The translations under genes and the position numbers were made by a program. A DNA stretch of 64,000 nucleotides, from NCBI GenBank assembly GCA_945882315.1, contig CAMCWB010000011.1, positions 1 through 64,000 of the forward strand. Reading direction: 5' to 3'. Below the pieces are notes generated by a model. That model was not told where the DNA came from. It did no database searches and worked only from the letters and a program-made list of their open reading frames with translations. Of the stretch, positions 26,500 through 35,169 are shown in pieces (the stretch's first letter is position 1; every line of letters begins with the position of its first letter). The DNA is from Bauldia litoralis. Lineage in GTDB: Bacteria; Pseudomonadota; Alphaproteobacteria; Rhizobiales; Kaistiaceae.

Positions 26500-27474
26500 A
26501 TGCCCGCCACACAGCAATTTCCGTTTGCGGCTTTCGTCGTCGAGGTTGCTTTTCTCGGCGACCACACAGTCTTCGCGCTCGGCGACGGATCGCTCCGCTG
26601 GGTCGAAGGCAATGTCGCCAAGAAGGCCGAAATCCACTCCGGCGCGATCCTTTCGGCGGCGCCGACCCGCGACGGCAAGGCGATGGTGACCGGCGGCGAT
26701 GACGGCAAGGTGGTGCTCGTCGATGCCAGCAGCGCCGTCAAGCGCATCGCTCTCGTCGAAAAGAAATGGATCGATCACGTCGCCACCGGGCCGGACGGTG
26801 CGGTGGCTTTCGCGGCCGGCCGACAGGTTTTCATCCGCCTCGGCGACGGCCGCGAAAAGGTTCTGGATCTCGAGCGGGCCGTCGGCGGGCTCGCCTTCGC
26901 CCCGAAGGGGACCCGACTCGCGGTCGCGAGCTACGACGCCGTCACCCTGTGGTGGGCCGGCACCGACGCCGAGCCCGTCCGCCTCGCCTGGAAGGGCGCT
27001 CATCTTGGCGTTGCCTTCTCGCCGGACAATCGCTTCGTGGTCTCGGCCATGCAGGAGAATGCCCTGCATGGCTGGCGCCTGGAAGACGGTAAGGACATGC
27101 GCATGTCGGGCTATCCGGCCAAGACGCGGTCGCTCGCCTGGACGCCGAAGGGCCGCTTCCTCGCCACCTCGGGCGCCAATTCGGCCGTGCTGTGGCCGTT
27201 CCAGTCCAAGAACGGGCCGATGGGCAAGCAGCCGACCCTGGTCGGCGGCCGGGCGGACATGCTGGCGACGCGGGTGGCCGCGCATCCCCGCGAGGAGAAA
27301 GTGGCGATCGGCTACCAGGACGGCATGGTCATCCTCGCCGATATCGGCGAGCGCAAGGAAGTGGCGCTGCGCAAGGCCGGGGGCGGACCGATCTCGGCGC
27401 TCGCCTTCGACAAGACCGGCAAGCGTCTCGCCTATGGCACCGAGGACGGCACCGGCGCCATCGTCACGCTATGA
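26500..27474 (+). CDS. WD40-repeat protein, partner of CobW-like GTPase
   Basis: 324 residues forming a predicted seven-bladed beta-propeller (repeated blades such as GAILSAAPTRDGKAMVTGGDDGKVVLVD and HLGVAFSPDNRFVVSAMQENALHGW). No signal peptide; cytoplasmic. It may provide a protein-interaction platform for the adjacent GTPase, which is inference. A strong hairpin follows the stop. Confidence 0.85.
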   Translation: MPATQQFPFAAFVVEVAFLGDHTVFALGDGSLRWVEGNVAKKAEIHSGAILSAAPTRDGKAMVTGGDDGKVVLVDASSAVKRIALVEKKWIDHVATGPDGAVAFAAGRQVFIRLGDGREKVLDLERAVGGLAFAPKGTRLAVASYDAVTLWWAGTDAEPVRLAWKGAHLGVAFSPDNRFVVSAMQENALHGWRLEDGKDMRMSGYPAKTRSLAWTPKGRFLATSGANSAVLWPFQSKNGPMGKQPTLVGGRADMLATRVAAHPREEKVAIGYQDGMVILADIGERKEVALRKAGGGPISALAFDKTGKRLAYGTEDGTGAIVTL

Positions 27475-27487
27475 GCACTATAGGATG

Positions 27488-27513
27488 CCCAACTCGGCAA
27501 CAGCCGAGTTGGG
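27488..27513. terminator. Strong hairpin after WD40 gene
   Basis: CCCAACTCGGC (27488-27498) and GCCGAGTTGGG (27503-27513) are perfect arms around AACA, 14 bases past the WD40 stop. The U-run is poor, but position and stability favour a transcript end. Confidence 0.65.
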
Positions 27514-27611
27514 TGTAGGCGGTGGTGGGGGCGAGACCTCGCTCCGAGTGTGCCGCCGCCCCCTCCACCACGCTGCGCGTGGTCCCCCTCCCCCGTAAAC
27601 GGGGAGGACCC
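27514..27611. repeat. GC-rich dispersed intergenic repeat, copy 1
   Basis: Shares the core GGCGGTGGTnGGGGCGAGA and the later GCCCCCTCC with the copy at 30817-30955, and ends with the CCTCCCCCGT / ACGGGGAGG hairpin element. It fills the gap between the WD40 and NDH-2 genes. Confidence 0.65.
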
Positions 27612-27660
27612 ACGCCGCTGTCGCTTGACCTTCCCGCCCTTCGCCGCGACTCTGCCGCGT

Positions 27661-28929
27661 ATGAGTCCGTCAGGAACTGCACCGCGCATCGTCATCGTCG
27701 GCGCTGGCTTCGGCGGCCTTGCGGCGGCGAAGACGCTCGGCGGCTCGGCGGCGCGCGTCACCATCGTCGACCGGCACAACTACCATCTCTTCGTGCCGCT
27801 CCTTTATCAGGTGGCAACGGCGGCGCTGTCGCCCGCCGACATCGCGCGGCCGATCCGGCGTCTGCTGGCGCGCTACCGGAATATCGAGGTGGTGCTCGGC
27901 GAGGCCGTCGGCGTCGACAAGGCGGCGAAGCTTCTGAAGTTCGCCGATGCGCCCGACATCCCGTTCGACGTGCTGATCCTGTCGACCGGCTCGTCCTACA
28001 GCTATTTCGGCCATGACGAGTGGGCGGCGGCGGCCCCGGCGCCGAAGACCATCGCCGATGCGCGCGCCATCCGCTCCAACCTCCTGCTCGCCTTCGAACG
28101 CGCCGAGATCGTCACCGACCCGGAAGAGCGCCAGGCGCTCCTGACGACGGTTGTCGTCGGCGGCGGCCCGACCGGCGTTGAGATGGCCGGCGCGGTCGCC
28201 GAGTTGACGAGGCATTCGCTGGCTCGCGATTTCCGCCATGCCGACCCGACCGCGGCGCGCGTGCTGCTCGTCGAGGCAGGGCCGCGGCTCCTGGCGACCT
28301 TCCCGCAATCGCTGTCCGACTATGCGCGGGACGCGCTGGGCAAGCTCGGCGTCACGGTGATGACGGGCCAGTCGGTCGAAGACATCAAGCCCGGCGCCGT
28401 GACCATCGGCGGCAAGGTCGTGCGCGCCGCCTGCATCGTGTGGGGCGCCGGCGTGAAGGCCTCGCCCGTCGCGGCATGGCTCGGCATAACGCCGGACCGG
28501 GCCGGCCGCGTCCCGGTCAATTCCGACCTGTCGGTGCCGGGCTGTGACGGCATCTATGTGATCGGCGACAGCGCGATGCTCGCCGACGAGAAGGGTGTGC
28601 CGCTGCCGGCGCTGGCGCAGGTCGCTAACCAGTAGGGCCTCTATATCGGCAAGGCGCTCCGACGCTCGCTGGAGAAGGGCACGGCGCCGCCGCCCTTCCG
28701 TTTTCACAATCGCGGCAATGCCGCGATCATCGGCAGGAACGCGGCGGTCTTCGATTTCGGATCGTTCCGGCTAAAGGGCCGCATCGGATGGATGCTCTGG
28801 GCCTTCATCCACATCTACATGCTGGCCGGCTTCGAGAACCGCCTGCTCGTCGCCATCCACTGGTTCTGGCTCTACCTGACCTATGAGCGCGGCGCGCGGC
28901 TGATCGTCGAGGAGAAGCCGAAGGCCTAG
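27661..28929 (+). pseudogene. Type II NADH dehydrogenase, interrupted by TAG
   Basis: 422 codons. N-terminal FAD motif VIVGAGFGGLAAAK, second nucleotide-binding motif VVVGGGPTGVEMAG, VIGDSA near the end of the FAD domain, and a membrane-anchoring C-terminus (WMLWAFIHIYMLAGFENRLL). An in-frame TAG at 28633-28635 follows ALAQVANQ. The frame resumes with GLYIGKAL, where NDH-2 proteins have Q-G-x-Y-x-G-K, so CAG to TAG is the simple explanation. The product as written is 324 residues and lacks the membrane anchor. NDH-2 passes electrons from NADH to quinone without proton pumping. Confidence 0.88.
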
Positions 28930-28942
28930 CGAGGGATGCGCG

Positions 28943-29359
28943 CTAGCCGTCGCTCCTCGCATCGTAGCGGGCGCGGGCCGCGGCGATTTCGTTCTGGTTG
29001 TGCTCGGTCCAGGCAACCAAGGACTGAATCGTCGCGTAAAGCGTGATGCCCATCGGCGTCAGCGCGTAGTCGACGCGTGGCGGCACGACCGGGTAGACGG
29101 TCCGCCGGACGATGCCGTCGCGTTCAAGCTGGCGGAGCGTGACGGTGAGCATGCGCTGGCTGATGCCGTCGATGTGCCGGCGCAATTCGGTGAAGCGGAG
29201 CGTGCGCCGCTCGAGCAGTTCGATCACCAGCAGGGACCATTTGTCGGCGATCCGGTCGAGGATCTGGCGGACCTCGCAATCTTCGCGGAAGTCCCATTGC
29301 AGGCATTCGCTGACGGTTCCCTCAGCGTGCGTCGGTGACTTTGAAGTGCCTTCTTCCAT
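28943..29359 (-). CDS. HxlR-family transcriptional regulator
   Basis: 138 residues from ATG 29359. The winged helix typical of HxlR is clear: CEVRQILDRIADKWSLLVIELL with the family's N-terminal Cys, RFTELRRHIDGISQRMLTVTLRQLERDGIV and the wing YPVVPPRVDYALTPMG. It is divergent from the MFS gene with 41 bases between starts, so it probably controls that exporter and itself. Confidence 0.92.
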   Translation of the reverse strand: MEEGTSKSPTHAEGTVSECLQWDFREDCEVRQILDRIADKWSLLVIELLERRTLRFTELRRHIDGISQRMLTVTLRQLERDGIVRRTVYPVVPPRVDYALTPMGITLYATIQSLVAWTEHNQNEIAAARARYDARSDG

Positions 29360-29364
29360 AGGGC

Positions 29365-29375
29365 GGCAGACTGCC
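29365..29375. promoter_or_regulatory. Inverted repeat in hxlR/MFS intergenic region
   Basis: GGCAG-A-CTGCC lies five bases upstream of the regulator start in the 41-base divergent gap, a good place for an HxlR operator. Binding is untested. Confidence 0.35.
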
Positions 29376-29400
29376 TTAAGTGCCGGTCGGTTCCGAGCCA

Positions 29401-30788
29401 ATGAGCCGGCGGAAAAAAGCTGTCCTGATCGTGCTGAGCGGGGCGCTTTTCCTCGAAGGCATCGATGTCGCGATGCTGAACGTCGCCCTGCCTGCCATCC
29501 GCGCCGAACTGGACCTGTCGACGCCGGTGCTGAGCGCGGTGGTGAGCGCCTATGTGCTGGGTTACGCAGGTTTCATGCTGCTCGGCGGCCGCGCTGCGGA
29601 TCTTTTCGGCCGGCGCAGGATGTTCCTCCTGTCGCTGTCGGCCTTCATCCTGTTTTCCGGGCTTGGTGGGCTGGCGACCGAAGGCTGGGTCCTGATCCTT
29701 TCCCGCTTCGCCACCGGTATCGCCGCCGCCTTCATGACGCCCGCCGGCCTGTCGCTGGTGACGACCAACTTTCCCGAAGGTCCACAGCGCAACAAGGCGG
29801 TCCTGATCTATTCGGCGACCGGGTCGGCCGGATTTTCGCTGGGCCTCGTCGCCGGCGGCCTGCTTGCCGCCATCGACTGGCGCTGGGTGTTCTTCGCGCC
29901 GGTGATCCTGGCGACGATCATCTTCTTTTTGTCGCTTCGCTTCATCATCGACGGCAACGGCCGCGAGCGGCGGCAGAGCTTCGACATACCGGGGGCCGTG
30001 ACGCTGACGGGGGCAATGCTGCTTGCCACCTATGCCGTCATGCGGCTCGATCAGCCGGCGGAGGGATGGAGCGTGACGCTGGCGCTTGCCGCTGCCAGCG
30101 CCATCCTCGGGTTCCTATTCGTGGCGATCCAACGGCGTTCGGTCGCGCCGCTGCTCCGCCTCGGCATTCTGCGCTCGGGCCCGCTGGTCCGCATCAATCT
30201 CAGCGCGCTGCTGTTCGCCGCCGCCTTCTTCGGCTTCCAGTTCATCGTGTCGCTTTATCTGCAGGAATTGCTCGGCTGGACGCCGCTGCAGACGAGTCTC
30301 GCGCTGCTTGCCATCGGCATCGACCTCTTCCTCGCGCCGACCGTGACGCCATGGCTCGTCGAACGCTTCGGCAACATGCGCGTCATCCTCGGGGGGCTTC
30401 TGCTTGCCGCCGCGTCTTATGCGCTGTTCCTGCGGCTCGACTTCGACTGGACCTATGCGGCGATGGTCCCGAGCATGGTGCTGCTCGGACTCTCCTTCGC
30501 CTTCGCCTTGGCCCGATCACCATCGCGGCGACGGACGGCGTGGCGGAAAGCGAGCAGGGGCTGGCGAGCGGTCTCGTCAACACAGCGTTCCAGTTCGGTG
30601 CGGCGCTCGGGCTTTCGGCGACCAGCGCGGTCAGCGTCCTTGGTCTCGGCGCCGGCGCCTCGCCCGAGGCCTATCTGGAGGGGATGCGGCTGGCGCTGGC
30701 GATCCCGCTGGCGGCGACCGCGATCGCCGTCATCGTTATCGCGACAGGCCTGCGGCAATGCCCGCAGGACAGGGAGTGCCTGGCTTAG
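29401..30788 (+). pseudogene. MFS drug-efflux transporter (EmrB/QacA type), frameshifted
   Basis: Reads as a 14-helix exporter from ATG 29401: motif A in GGRAADLFGRRRM, motif C region in IYSATGSAGFSLGLVAGG. At 30509/30510 the frame breaks after LLGLSFAFA. One base is missing, and restoring it gives FGPITIAATDGVAESEQGLASGLVNTAFQFG and the remaining helices to 30788, about 462 residues. As written the frame continues wrongly into Arg-rich sequence, so the last two to three helices are lost. Divergent from the HxlR regulator. Confidence 0.85.
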
Positions 30789-30816
30789 GCAATTTGCACA
30801 GCGCTCGTGTGGTCGG

Positions 30817-30955
30817 GTCCTCCCCCGTTTACGGGGGAGGGGGACCGCCGTTAGGCGGTGGTAGGGGCGAGAGCTTGCTCAGAATATGCGGTCGCCCCCT
30901 CCGTCAGCGCTTCGCGCTGCCACCTCCCCCGCTGCGCAGGGGAGGACCAGGAACT
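30817..30955. repeat. GC-rich dispersed intergenic repeat, copy 2
   Basis: Contains the hairpin TCCTCCCCCGT / ACGGGGGAGG, the core GGCGGTGGTAGGGGCGAGA, a small GCGCTTCGCGC hairpin and CTCCCCCGCTGCGCAGGGGAG. A mosaic relative of 27514-27611, it separates the MFS gene and the homospermidine synthase gene, which converge. Confidence 0.65.
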
Positions 30956-30956
30956 T

Positions 30957-32387
30957 CTACCGCACCAGAATATTCCGGAACTGCCACGGGTCGCGGACGT
31001 CGATGTCCTCGGGGAAGAAGCCCGGCCGGTCGGTGAGCGGCGTCCAGTCGGTATAGTAGCCCTTGACCGGGCCGAGATAGGGCGACTGGACTTCGAGGCA
31101 GCGGCGGTAGTCCATCTCGTCGGTCTCGACGATGCCGGCCTTCGGGTTCTCGACGGCCCAGACCATGCCGGCGAGAACGGCCGAGGTCACCTGCATGCCG
31201 GTGGCGTTCTGGTAAGGCGCAAGCTGGCGAGTCTCTTCGACGGAAAGCTGCGAGCCGTACCAGTAGGCGTTCTTCTTGTGGCCGTAGACGAGGACGCCGA
31301 GCTCGTCGATGCCGTCGACGATCTCGCTCTCGCCGAGGATGTGGTGTTCTTCCTGCATCTTGCCGGCGCGGCCGAACATCTCGTACAGCGAGAGGACCGC
31401 GTCATTAGCCGGGTGATAGGCGTAGTGGCAGGTCGGCCGGTAGACGGCCTTGCCGTCCTCGCGGACCGTGAAATAGTCGGCGATCGAGATCGACTCGTTA
31501 TGGGTGACGAGGAAGCCGTATTGCGGCCCGGGCGTCGGGCACCATGAGCGGACGCGCGTGTTGGCGCCGGGCTGGAGCAGATAGACCGCGGCGCGCGAGC
31601 CCTTCTTGTGGCGGCGGCCGTTCTCCGGCAGCCATTTCTCATGCGTGCCCCAACCAAGCTCGGAGGGCTGCATGCCTTCCGACAGGAAGCCCTCGACGGA
31701 CCAGGTGTTGACGAAGACGTCCATCGGCTTCGGCTGCTTGGCGCGCTGGGTGTCGCGCTCGGCGATGTGGATGCCCTTGACGCCCAGCCGGCGGGCGAGC
31801 TTCGCCCAGCCGGCCTGGGTGGTGGGCTCCTTGGTCTTCACATTGGTGTCGGCCGCGATGTTGACCATCGCCTGCTTGACGAACCAGGAGACCATGCCGG
31901 GATTGGCGCCACAGCACGAGACGGCCGTCGTGCCGCCGGGATTGGCTGCTTTCTCGGCACGCACGGTTTCGCGGAGCGAATAATTGGTGCGCGCCTCCGG
32001 GCCCGCGGATTTGTCGTAATAGAAGCCCAGCCAAGGCTCGACGACGGTGTCGATGTAGAGGACGCCCAGCTCGCGGCAGAGCTTCATGAGGTCGAGCGAG
32101 GAGGTGTCCACCGAAAGGTTGACGCAGAAGCCTTGGCCGGCGCCCTCGGTCAGAAGCGGCGTCAGCAGCTCGCGGTAATTCTCGCGGGTGACCGCGTCAT
32201 GCACGAAGCGGACATTGTGCTGCTCGAGCAGGCCGCGATCCCGGTCGTCGGGCGCAATGACCGTGAAGCGCGAACGGTCATAGCTGAAATGGCGCTCGAT
32301 GAGCGGCAGTGTGCCTTTGCCGATCGAGCCGAAGCCGATCATGACGATGGGGCCGTCGATCCGGGCATGAATGGGCCAATCGGCCAT
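30957..32387 (-). CDS. hss: Homospermidine synthase
   Basis: 476 residues. Makes homospermidine from two putrescines (or putrescine and spermidine) with NAD. The N-terminal NAD-binding motif is MIGFGSIGKGTLPLI; PWLGFYYDKS, SCCGANPGMVSWFVKQAM, NTWSVEGFLSEGMQPSELGWG and HHILGESEIVDGIDELGVL are characteristic of bacterial Hss. AAGGAG is eight bases before the ATG. In many relatives it sits beside the decarboxylase gene. Here the decarboxylase is at 38791-39921 on the same strand, with six kilobases of unrelated genes between. Confidence 0.95.
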   Translation of the reverse strand: MADWPIHARIDGPIVMIGFGSIGKGTLPLIERHFSYDRSRFTVIAPDDRDRGLLEQHNVRFVHDAVTRENYRELLTPLLTEGAGQGFCVNLSVDTSSLDLMKLCRELGVLYIDTVVEPWLGFYYDKSAGPEARTNYSLRETVRAEKAANPGGTTAVSCCGANPGMVSWFVKQAMVNIAADTNVKTKEPTTQAGWAKLARRLGVKGIHIAERDTQRAKQPKPMDVFVNTWSVEGFLSEGMQPSELGWGTHEKWLPENGRRHKKGSRAAVYLLQPGANTRVRSWCPTPGPQYGFLVTHNESISIADYFTVREDGKAVYRPTCHYAYHPANDAVLSLYEMFGRAGKMQEEHHILGESEIVDGIDELGVLVYGHKKNAYWYGSQLSVEETRQLAPYQNATGMQVTSAVLAGMVWAVENPKAGIVETDEMDYRRCLEVQSPYLGPVKGYYTDWTPLTDRPGFFPEDIDVRDPWQFRNILVR

Positions 32388-32576
32388 TTCGGGTCTCCTT
32401 GAGCAGGCGGCTCTGTCGGGATTTGGGGCGCGCGAACGCGGGTTCGACTGGTCATCGGAAAATTGCCGGGAGGAGTCAACAGCAGGCCAACGGAGATGTG
32501 ATCAGTGGCTCATTGAATCCGTGTGACGCTGCGATAGGTGGGCAGGTCGGGCGGCGTCTTCCCACGAGGATACGGC

Positions 32577-33809
32577 ATGATCATTTCGCGGAAAGCGCCT
32601 CTTTATGCCGCACTTCTGCTTGTGCTCACATTCGGCGGAACGGAGGCACAGGGTGCATCCGGCAAGGCGGTGTTCGACAGGACGGTCGCGATCGTCAAAG
32701 AGAATTTCTATCGCCCGGCCGAACTCGGCGGTTTCGACGCGGATGTCACGGCGGTGCGAGCGGCGGCCGGCAATCTCGACGACAAGGCGGCGCTCGACGG
32801 TGCCATCGGCAGGCTGCTGGCCGGGCTGAAGACATCGCACACGGCGCGCTACACGTCCGACCGGGTCGACTATTACGAGCTTATCGACGTCTTCCGCTAC
32901 AATTACCGCCAGCGCCTCCGCCAGCTCTATCCGCCCGAGGGCGAGATCACCTATGAGGGGATCGGCATCGCGACCCGGCGGATCGGCGGCACGCTCTTTG
33001 TCAGCGATGTCTATCATGGCGGCCCGGCGGCGCGCGCCAATGTGAAAGCCGGCGACGAGATCGTCGCGGTCGATAGGGCCCCCTTCGACGAGATCGGGTC
33101 CTTCAAGGACAAGACCGGCGAGGAAGTGGCGTTGACGCTGCGGCGCAAGGCGGATGGGCCGGAGATGACGATCCGCGTCCGAGTCGAAAAGCTGTAGCCC
33201 TCGGAAGCACTGGTCGACGCGATCTCGAAGAGCGTCCGCGTCATCGATCGCGGCGGCAAGCGGATCGGCTACGTGCGCATCTGGTCCTATACGGAGCAGG
33301 AGGTTGGCGACATCCTCAACGAGGAGCTTCGCGGCGGGCGGCTCGCCAATATCGACGGGCTGGTCCTCGATCTCCGCAGCCGCTGGGGCGGGGCGCCGGC
33401 CGATGCCGGCGAAATCTTCGTCGGCGGGACTTCCGACATGCGCATGATCGAGCGCGACGGCGACGCGCTCTACGTCAACACGCGCTTCGACAAGCCGCTG
33501 GTGGCGATCATCGACGAAGGCACACGCTCGGGCATGGAGATCCTGGCCGAGGGGCTCAAGAAGAACGGCACCAAGCTGATCGGTACGCCGACCGCCGGCG
33601 CGGTCGTCGCCGGGCGAGGCTTCCTGCTGCCGGACGACAGCCTGCTGGTGCTGGCGGTTGCCGATGTCATCATCGACGAGAGGCGGCTGGAAGGCGATCC
33701 GGTCGATCCGGACGAGACGGTGCCGTTCGACATCCGCTACGCCGACGGCGCCGACCCGCAGCTCGATGCGGCGGTGCAGGACATGACGGAGCGGCTGTCG
33801 GAGGGGTGA
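32577..33809 (+). pseudogene. S41-family (CtpA-like) peptidase, interrupted by TAG
   Basis: 410 codons from ATG 32577 (GAGGA upstream). Signal-peptide-like N-terminus; PDZ domain (GIGIATRRIGGTLFVSDVYHGGPAARANVKAGDEIVAVD); then the tail-specific protease core (GYVRIWSYTEQEV; LVLDLRSRWGG; catalytic-Ser region DEGTRSGMEILAEGLKK). An in-frame TAG at 33195-33197 follows VRVEKL. The frame resumes with PSEALVDAI and is intact to the end. CAG to TAG would explain it. The truncated 206-residue product would lack the catalytic core. Confidence 0.85.
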
Positions 33810-33822
33810 TCCGATCTCAAAA

Positions 33823-33993
33823 CCTCGTCCTTCCAGGCCCGGATTTTCCTTCCGTCCCTGTCCGGCCTTTGGCCGTCCCACGCTCTCTATGGCCGGGCAC
33901 CTCAGGATGAGGTTTTGATACCAGACGCTCCATACGAGGCTTGATTACCGCCTCATCCTGAGGTGCCGCCGAAGGCGGCCTCGAAGGACGAGG
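33823..33993. repeat. Large nested inverted repeat
   Basis: Outer arms 33823-33839 and 33977-33993 are 17 bases with one mismatch. Inner arms CACCTCAGGATGAGG (33898-33912) and CCTCATCCTGAGGTG (33951-33965) are perfect. The CTCATCCTGAGGTG type is a common intergenic element in alphaproteobacteria. It lies between convergent genes and nothing else is seen in the gap. Confidence 0.75.
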
Positions 33994-34020
33994 CGGCCCG
34001 GGCGTCGGCTTACTCCACGC

Positions 34021-34980
34021 CTACTGCGCCGACAGCTTGTTGTCCTTGGCGATCTTGGCGATCGTCGCGACGGTCTCCTTGAGGAAGCTGCCGAAGGCCG
34101 GGCCGTCGGCGAGAGTCGCGTCGAGGCCCTGGTCGGCGAGGCGCTTTCCCGTTTCTTCGCCGTTCACCGCATCCGCGAGGCCCTTGTAGAGGCGATCGAC
34201 GACATCCTGCGGCGTGCCGGCGGGGACGGCGAGGCCATACCATGAGCCGGTGTCGAAGCCCGGCACCGTCTCCGAGACGGCAGGCACGTCCGGCAGTTCC
34301 GGGGCGCGCGCGGCGGAGGAGACGGCCAGCGCCCGGACGCCGCCGCTCTCGATCAGCGGTTTCACCGAGGCGAAGGGCGCTGCCGAGAATTGCGTCTCGC
34401 CGGCCAAGACGGAGGCGAGCGCCGGGGCGCCGCCGTTATAGGGGATATGCAGCATGTCGAGGCCGGCCGCCGACTTCAGGATCTCGGTGGCGAGATAGGT
34501 CGCGGTGCCGACCGCGGCGGCGGAATAATTGATCTCGCCGGGCTTCGCCTTCACCATCTTCACGAAGTCAGCGAAGGTCTGCGCCTCGACCTTCGGGTTG
34601 ACGACGTAGACGAAGAAGGACGACGGGAAGCTGCCGACCGGCGCCATATCCTCAAGGAAGACGTAGCCGCGCTGCGGATGCAGGGTTTCGGCTGCCGCGA
34701 TGCTCGTATTGACGAGGAGGACGGTGTAGCCGTCGGGCTTCGCCTCGGCGGTCTTGGCGCCGGCGACCGTGCCGCCGCCTTCGGGCAGGTCTTCGATGAC
34801 GACCGACTGGCCGAGCGTCTTCGACATGCCGTCGGCAATGACGCGGCCGACGATGTCGGAGGCGCTGCCGGCCGAGCCGGGGACGATCAGGGTCACCGGG
34901 GCGGTCGGGAAATCCTGGGCGAGGCTCGTGCCGGACAGCGGCAGGAGCGCCGTCGTGGCGATCATCAGGGAACGAAACAT
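34021..34980 (-). CDS. Bug/TctC-family periplasmic solute-binding protein
   Basis: 319 residues from ATG 34980, with GGAGG upstream. A signal peptide (MIATTALLPLSGTSLA) is followed by the Bug fold: FPTAPVTLIVPGSAGSASDIVGRVIADG, GYTVLLVNTS, and the INYSAAAVGTATYLATEILKSAAGLDMLHIPYNGG ligand-loop region. These proteins feed tripartite tricarboxylate transporters or act in sensing. No TctA/TctB genes are next to it, so it is an orphan receptor here. Ligand probably a carboxylate; not determinable. Confidence 0.9.
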   Translation of the reverse strand: MFRSLMIATTALLPLSGTSLAQDFPTAPVTLIVPGSAGSASDIVGRVIADGMSKTLGQSVVIEDLPEGGGTVAGAKTAEAKPDGYTVLLVNTSIAAAETLHPQRGYVFLEDMAPVGSFPSSFFVYVVNPKVEAQTFADFVKMVKAKPGEINYSAAAVGTATYLATEILKSAAGLDMLHIPYNGGAPALASVLAGETQFSAAPFASVKPLIESGGVRALAVSSAARAPELPDVPAVSETVPGFDTGSWYGLAVPAGTPQDVVDRLYKGLADAVNGEETGKRLADQGLDATLADGPAFGSFLKETVATIAKIAKDNKLSAQ

Positions 34981-35169
34981 TCTTACATATCCTCCGTCTT
35001 CTTGGCTTGAGCGGTTTCTCAGGGAACCGCCTTGCGACGGTTTTACGCCGGCCCGGCGCCGCACTCCACGATCATTTCGCCACGGTGCGCGACGGCTTGG
35101 AATCACTATCTATAAATTGCCCTATAACCTTGCCTTCGCCCCCTGGATTCAACAGATCGAGACCTGCAC

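Noticed and set aside
32430-32460. tRNA-like T-loop string GGTTCGACT
   Set aside because: No acceptor stem, anticodon arm or cloverleaf can be built around it.
27514-34000. CRISPR array among the clustered repeats
   Set aside because: The repeats are few, imperfect, widely spaced palindromic elements without regular spacers or cas genes.
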